DNA of 64,000 nt. Source: Geosiphon pyriformis (taxonomy: Eukaryota; Glomeromycota; Glomeromycetes; Archaeosporales; Geosiphonaceae). The stretch's first letter is position 1. Each line of letters opens with the position of its first letter. Position numbers and translations under genes: made by a program. Positions 59,661 through 64,000 of this stretch are shown in pieces. The notes beneath the pieces are model-generated. The model saw nothing but the letters and a program-made list of their open reading frames with translations. It was not told the origin of the DNA and made no database searches. Location of the stretch: positions 809,922 to 873,921 of the forward strand of contig JAAOMT010000602.1 of NCBI GenBank assembly GCA_016748015.1, written 5' to 3'.

Positions 59661-60790
59661 TCTCACTATTATCAAACATTGTATATGCTTTGGAGGCCTC
59701 CTTACCATTGAGAGTAGATCACACATCAAAGAGGTGAATGGTTTTTGATTCTTAATCTGAGCTTAAACACTTTACCAACTTGGCCACCAACAATTTTAAC
59801 TTAAAAAACTTTGAAAACTGCTTATTTTTTGAACAATTAAACTTACTAAACCACTGTCTAGAAAACACACTATCAGCTAAGCCTATAACCATCTCTTTAA
59901 AGATTTCCCATATAGCATCCAAATTTCTATTATTCTTTGTATTATTGAACATATTCATATTTTCCAACAACTTAACTAACGAATGTTCCCTAAAGTGCAA
60001 CCACTTATCAGCATTTACATCCTTAATCTTGAACTTCCACTTATCTTTATTAGTCTGTATACAAACACCATTGAGCCAGGTATCTAAGAAACTCCTTAGA
60101 CTAACTAAAACCAAAACAGCATTATGATTAGTGTCAAAAAAATCAGAAACAGAAACAACTTTATGACCAGCCACTGTAGACAACAAACTTTTGTTTACAA
60201 AAATGTAGTCAATAATCTTCTTAGCACCCTGTGAATTGCCTCAAGTGAAAGCTTTAATCAAAAAGTGTCTACCAAAAGAATTGACCAATCCTAAATTCAA
60301 GTAGAACTTAAAACTAACACTTTTTCTAGATCTATTCTCATTGAAATTTTCACTTAGAACTGCAAATGTGAAGAAATTAACAGTTTTAACAATAAGAGAG
60401 TTGATTTCACAAGCTTGGCCAAACCTGGTCTTAGCAGAAGCACCAACGTATAGGCCCAAAATCACTACTAATATCTTGCCCTTAAAAAAGAGCTAAACAA
60501 AAATAAGATAACCAGAAATCTTTTTAACCTTAAAAACATAATATGCAAGAAAATTGTTCATAATAATCACCACCCCAGCACCAAAAAACCCTTTGTCCAA
60601 ACTGGAAAAGAATATTCTCACCTCATCGAACTTGTTCATAATCTATGGCCTAATACTAGACTTTAATTTTGTTTCCATAATAATAGAAACCATACTTCCA
60701 GATTTCACATGTCAACAACAACGTCTGTTTACTTGGCAGAGACATTAATACTATGAACATTGTATATTGCAAATTTTCAAACCAGATCCA
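59661..60790 (-). pseudogene. LINE ORF2 endonuclease (APE type)
   Basis: Frame 60465-60241 includes ILGLYVGASAKTRFGQA and a VLSENFNEN segment (G-D-F-N in active enzymes). Frame 60186-59752 contains VSVSDFFDTNHNAVLV, the S-D-H-type block with Asn before the His. KKIIDYIFVNKSL lies across 60187-60240. It continues into a helical linker with DAIWEIFKEMV. Confidence 0.7.
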
Positions 60791-62640
60791 TTATTAAGAA
60801 AGAAGAATAGCAGGAACCAAACTAGCATTATCTATTTTGGCCAAGAGACCCATAACTATAATTGAAAGATTAGTTAAAATATCTTCTATTTTAGAAATAA
60901 TTAAAGAATTAAAAACTGCCACTCCTGCAATAGTCTCACCACCAGTGGCCACACCTGAACACTTACTCATTATTATATCTACCCCTTGATTTTGTGATGA
61001 AAAAATTACCAATAGCTAACATCCAGGGCTAGACTGGAAAACCATTGGCCCAGGTGAGTCTAATCTCTTAGCCAACTTGTCAACACATTCTGCAAAGTTA
61101 GCAAGACTATGCTAAGAGTGGCAAACCTATTGTTCAATTTCATAGACACCATCAAGATAGGTTTTACCTCTAAAGAGGAACCAGAAGCAGCTAAGTTATT
61201 GTGTACAAAGAGAGGAGAGAATAAAGACCTACCAACAACATTGGCCCAAGAAACACTATCAAAAGAAACCAGACAGGAGATTGGAGCAGAGCATTTAGCA
61301 TAAATAGAAACCAGTCAGCTTTTATTATCATTTGACAATATCTTGTGAGATGGGCCACCAGGAGAAATATTCTCATCCACAGAACAGTTCAGAAAGGTAT
61401 GATCCAATTTCCTATACTTAGCATACTTAGTAGAATTCAGATAAGACCAACACAAATTGATGCCCTTCAAGACAAGTGTAGTTTTCATGACAGCATCAAT
61501 CAAAACAGCAGAATTAAAACAAATAACAGCACACCTGGCTCGAACATATGTAACAGGATGTTGATTAAGATACATGTTTTCCCATCTACAGAGCCAATAA
61601 AGTCTCAGATATCATGAGTATTGGTGTTTATTAGAAGTGTATAGAGCAAAGCCCTATGCCAATTTCTTATATCCCCATGATTCCTTGTCTGTATTAGCCT
61701 TGGCCACTCTCATGGCATCTTTTCCAATTAAAATAAACCATCTAGCTGTGACCAAATCAGCCTGATCTGATTGGGCAAATTTCATCACAGTCTTTTGCCA
61801 AAGTCCTACCAACTGCATTTTGATTGACACAACAGAACCAAATTCAGAAAGCACAGCATGTACAGTCTTAGCCAAAGTTCTAACTGGAATTTCTTTTACC
61901 ACTACAGCCTGATCTGAATAACTAACTGATTTCTTGAAATTAGTGTTAACCAAAATATTTACTGCTTTTGTCTTTTCTGTAGTCTGCGCCAAACTAGATT
62001 TGGAAATAAAGGAAGCATGGATGATCTCTGAAAATTTTGAGGAAGTAGAGGCCCTCCCAAAACCATTAACTTTTGAGAATAATTTTCTGACCACCACTAG
62101 TTTTTTCTAAGAAAATTTTTCAGCCACCTTGTTTAGCTTAATATCCATAGCAAAAGATTTCTGAACAGAAACATTGACCAAATTCTTCAAAGAAAGAAGG
62201 AGAATTACTGAAGTAACCAAAAAAATGTCATTATTACTAACATTATCCAAAAAATTGATTTTCTCCAATAACATACCCAGGGCTTTTTTGGTCACCAATC
62301 TCAGACCCTTTGGTGTTTGGTTGGAATTATCTTCCATAAACAAACTTCTTTCACCATAATCCACATTAGTTTCTTTTATCAAACACTTCTCTTTTATATC
62401 AATACTATCAAACTCAGTAGTATTACCAGCTTCAAATCCCTAAGAACCACCAACAGCTTTATCAGACAAGACGAGTTCACTAGCAATACTATTCTTTAAA
62501 CCACCACCTTTCTTTTTCTTCCTAGAAGCAATATCCTTTTTAACACTCTTTTCACTATTAACAGGACCAAAACCTTTAACAAACTTTTTCATTATAGCAA
62601 TACTACAGCCAAAAGTGGCCTTGTAATCAAGCAAGAAGGG
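60791..62640 (-). pseudogene. LINE ORF1
   Basis: Begins near 62634 (MKKFVKGFGPVN within a basic segment). Frame 62382-62107 and the central 62097-61654 (LFSKVNGFGRASTSSKF, DQAVVVKEIPVRT, QLVGLWQKTVMKFAQ, ARWFILIGKDAMRVAKA) form an RNA-binding, RRM-like region typical of Glomeromycotina LINEs. Frame 61575-61315 ends with a zinc-knuckle remnant (YAKYRKLDHTFLNC; the two first Cys read Tyr). Frame 61012-60794 is the C-terminal part with ETIAGVAVFN. Stops separate the frames. Confidence 0.7.
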
Positions 62641-62784
62641 TTTAGATTTGTTGTACTGAATTGTAAAAAGACTTCTTTTAAAAAAAACTTTTTGATTCTT
62701 TTTTGGTAATTTTGGATGAAAGAGAAAAAGAAGTTTTTTCCCTAAATACTTATATAATTTGCCATGTTTGACAATAAAAATTAA

Positions 62785-64000
62785 CTAACTACTAATATAC
62801 AAAACAATATTCACAACTTTTTGGCTTATAAAAATTACCATTATTTTATTATTATTAATAAAAATATTATTAATACTAAAAAATTTAATAATAATATTCA
62901 AAATATATTGTATTAAAGCCTGACTATTTTCTATTTAAATTGTATTATTAACAAAAATACTAGCCACAAAAAAAAATGTCTTATTTCTACTAATTTTTAC
63001 TTTGTCTGTTTTAATTATATAATTAATATTAACTTAATATTTACATAAATATTTATGTTTTTTTATCTTATACAATAAGAAATAAAAAATTCTCCAAAGA
63101 AATGATAAAAAAACTTTATTTTGATCCAATTCATTATGAATTTTGTAATCTTTTGAAAGCCCAAAATTTATTATTATTCTATTTATTTTGTTTATATATA
63201 TATTTCTAAAAAACTTAATAAACTAATTATATATTTTAATATATTTTATATTAGTCTTTAAATAATATCATCTAACTAAATTATATGTTTTGCACATGTT
63301 TTACAAAACCAGCCAAAACTTCTGGTTTTTTTTCAAAGCATCTTTAATTATTAAACCAATAGCAAAAACAGATAGTTAAGTTAAAGTATTCTTTAAAACC
63401 AAAAAATTGTTCTTATAAAAAATGTTAAACTTGTTACATACAAATAAAATATGATTTAAGAGAATCTTAGACAAAATTTTCTTAGCTATTTTAATAAAAA
63501 CAATAGATTAAGTATTTGTTAAATATTATCTTATTTATAAGACTTGAAAATTATTAAAACCCATGCTTTTTTTCACAGAATTAAAGTATTATCAAGAGCT
63601 AAACAAAAGTTTAATAGAGCCAAAAAACATTATATTATTAAGTTATTATAATGCTTTTATGGTTTATTGAGTATGTTAAACAAACCAACAGCTTTGTTAT
63701 TAAACAAGTTACCAATTATCAAAACCAATTCATCCATATTAATTTTTTCTATTATGTTCAAAAAAGTATTATTTCTTATGTAGTCCAAAAACATATATTG
63801 GTAAGACTATAGATTAAACAGCTTTAAAAACATTTCTTGCTTTTTTGTTTATCTTTCTATAATTTTATTAATTTTAAGTCTTATTTTATTTGGTTTTAAA
63901 ACTAGATCTTCTCTAATTACCAAGTAATTTCAAAATATTTATTTCAAAATATTTTTTATCATGTGTCTTTTGTCAAAACTGAAATTTTCCATTTTTTTTA
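62785..64000 (-). mobile_element. Older LINE copy, continuation (RT region)
   Basis: The sequence aligns with 58340-59560 of the younger LINE in the same orientation, at much higher AT (for example the segments around 62830-62930 and 63090-63150, 'aattctccaaagaaatgataaaaaaact' type). It begins where the copy at 53825-55735 stops. It runs off the window end. Confidence 0.7.

Larger units (their letters stand above)
55740..62784 (-). mobile_element. LINE (non-LTR retrotransposon), nearly full length
   Basis: About 7 kb on the minus strand: ORF1 (62.63-60.79 kb), then ORF2 with endonuclease, RT and RNase H. Both neighbours are halves of one older LINE, so this copy seems to have inserted into it. 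Many stops and frameshifts are present. The 3' end has a short inverted repeat gcatgactcatgc (55779-55791). Exact ends and the target duplication are uncertain. Confidence 0.75.

Overview
This is a very AT-rich eukaryotic window dominated by transposable elements. It contains one gene island (about 13.2-25.1 kb) with short spliceosomal introns (roughly 45-235 bases). Three signs point to a fungus, most probably an arbuscular mycorrhizal fungus (Glomeromycotina): the ketol-acid reductoisomerase and TRM1 genes, Ty3/gypsy elements carrying a dUTPase domain, and LINEs of the kind I know from Rhizophagus and Gigaspora genomes. The genus is inference. No rRNA, tRNA or CRISPR array was recognised.

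Layout. (1) 1-11220: a decayed plus-strand Ty3/gypsy element (called copy 1 here) cut by both window edge and decay, and split by a minus-strand hAT transposon at 5810-9083. (2) 11221-13150: a fragment of LINE ORF1, then gene-free AT-rich DNA with a hairpin, a palindrome and a small GC-richer islet near 12.51-12.67 kb. (3) 13.2-25.1 kb: the gene island. It holds a five-exon small membrane protein (minus), a 3056-bp Ginger-like integrase transposon with 4-bp target duplications, a complete 13-exon TRM1 tRNA methyltransferase (minus), an unidentified multi-exon gene (minus), and a complete six-exon mitochondrial ketol-acid reductoisomerase (plus).

(4) 26.0-53.8 kb: a nested stack of Ty3/gypsy elements. 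Element E (minus) has LTRs at 26004-26880 and 52920-53820, flanked by a matching 4-bp duplication ACAG 27.8 kb apart. Inside it are F (minus), with a 5' LTR at 36239-37016 but no 3' LTR of its own, and D (plus, 37079-46785), complete with two LTRs. F is further split by a 1-kb LTR-like insertion. All of these elements have the order gag - protease - cysteine-rich zinc-binding segment - dUTPase - reverse transcriptase - RNase H - integrase - extra C-terminal segment. All are dead through in-frame stops and frameshifts.

(5) 53.8-64.0 kb: a minus-strand LINE (about 55.74-62.78 kb; ORF1, endonuclease, RT, RNase H) that appears to have inserted into an older, much more AT-shifted LINE, whose two halves lie at 53.8-55.7 and 62.8-64.0 kb.

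The host genes are unrelated housekeeping functions (tRNA G26 dimethylation; branched-chain amino acid synthesis). The most unusual content is the dUTPase plus zinc-segment module carried by the Ty3/gypsy family, and the strong CA-to-TA bias of its decay, which resembles repeat-induced point mutation.
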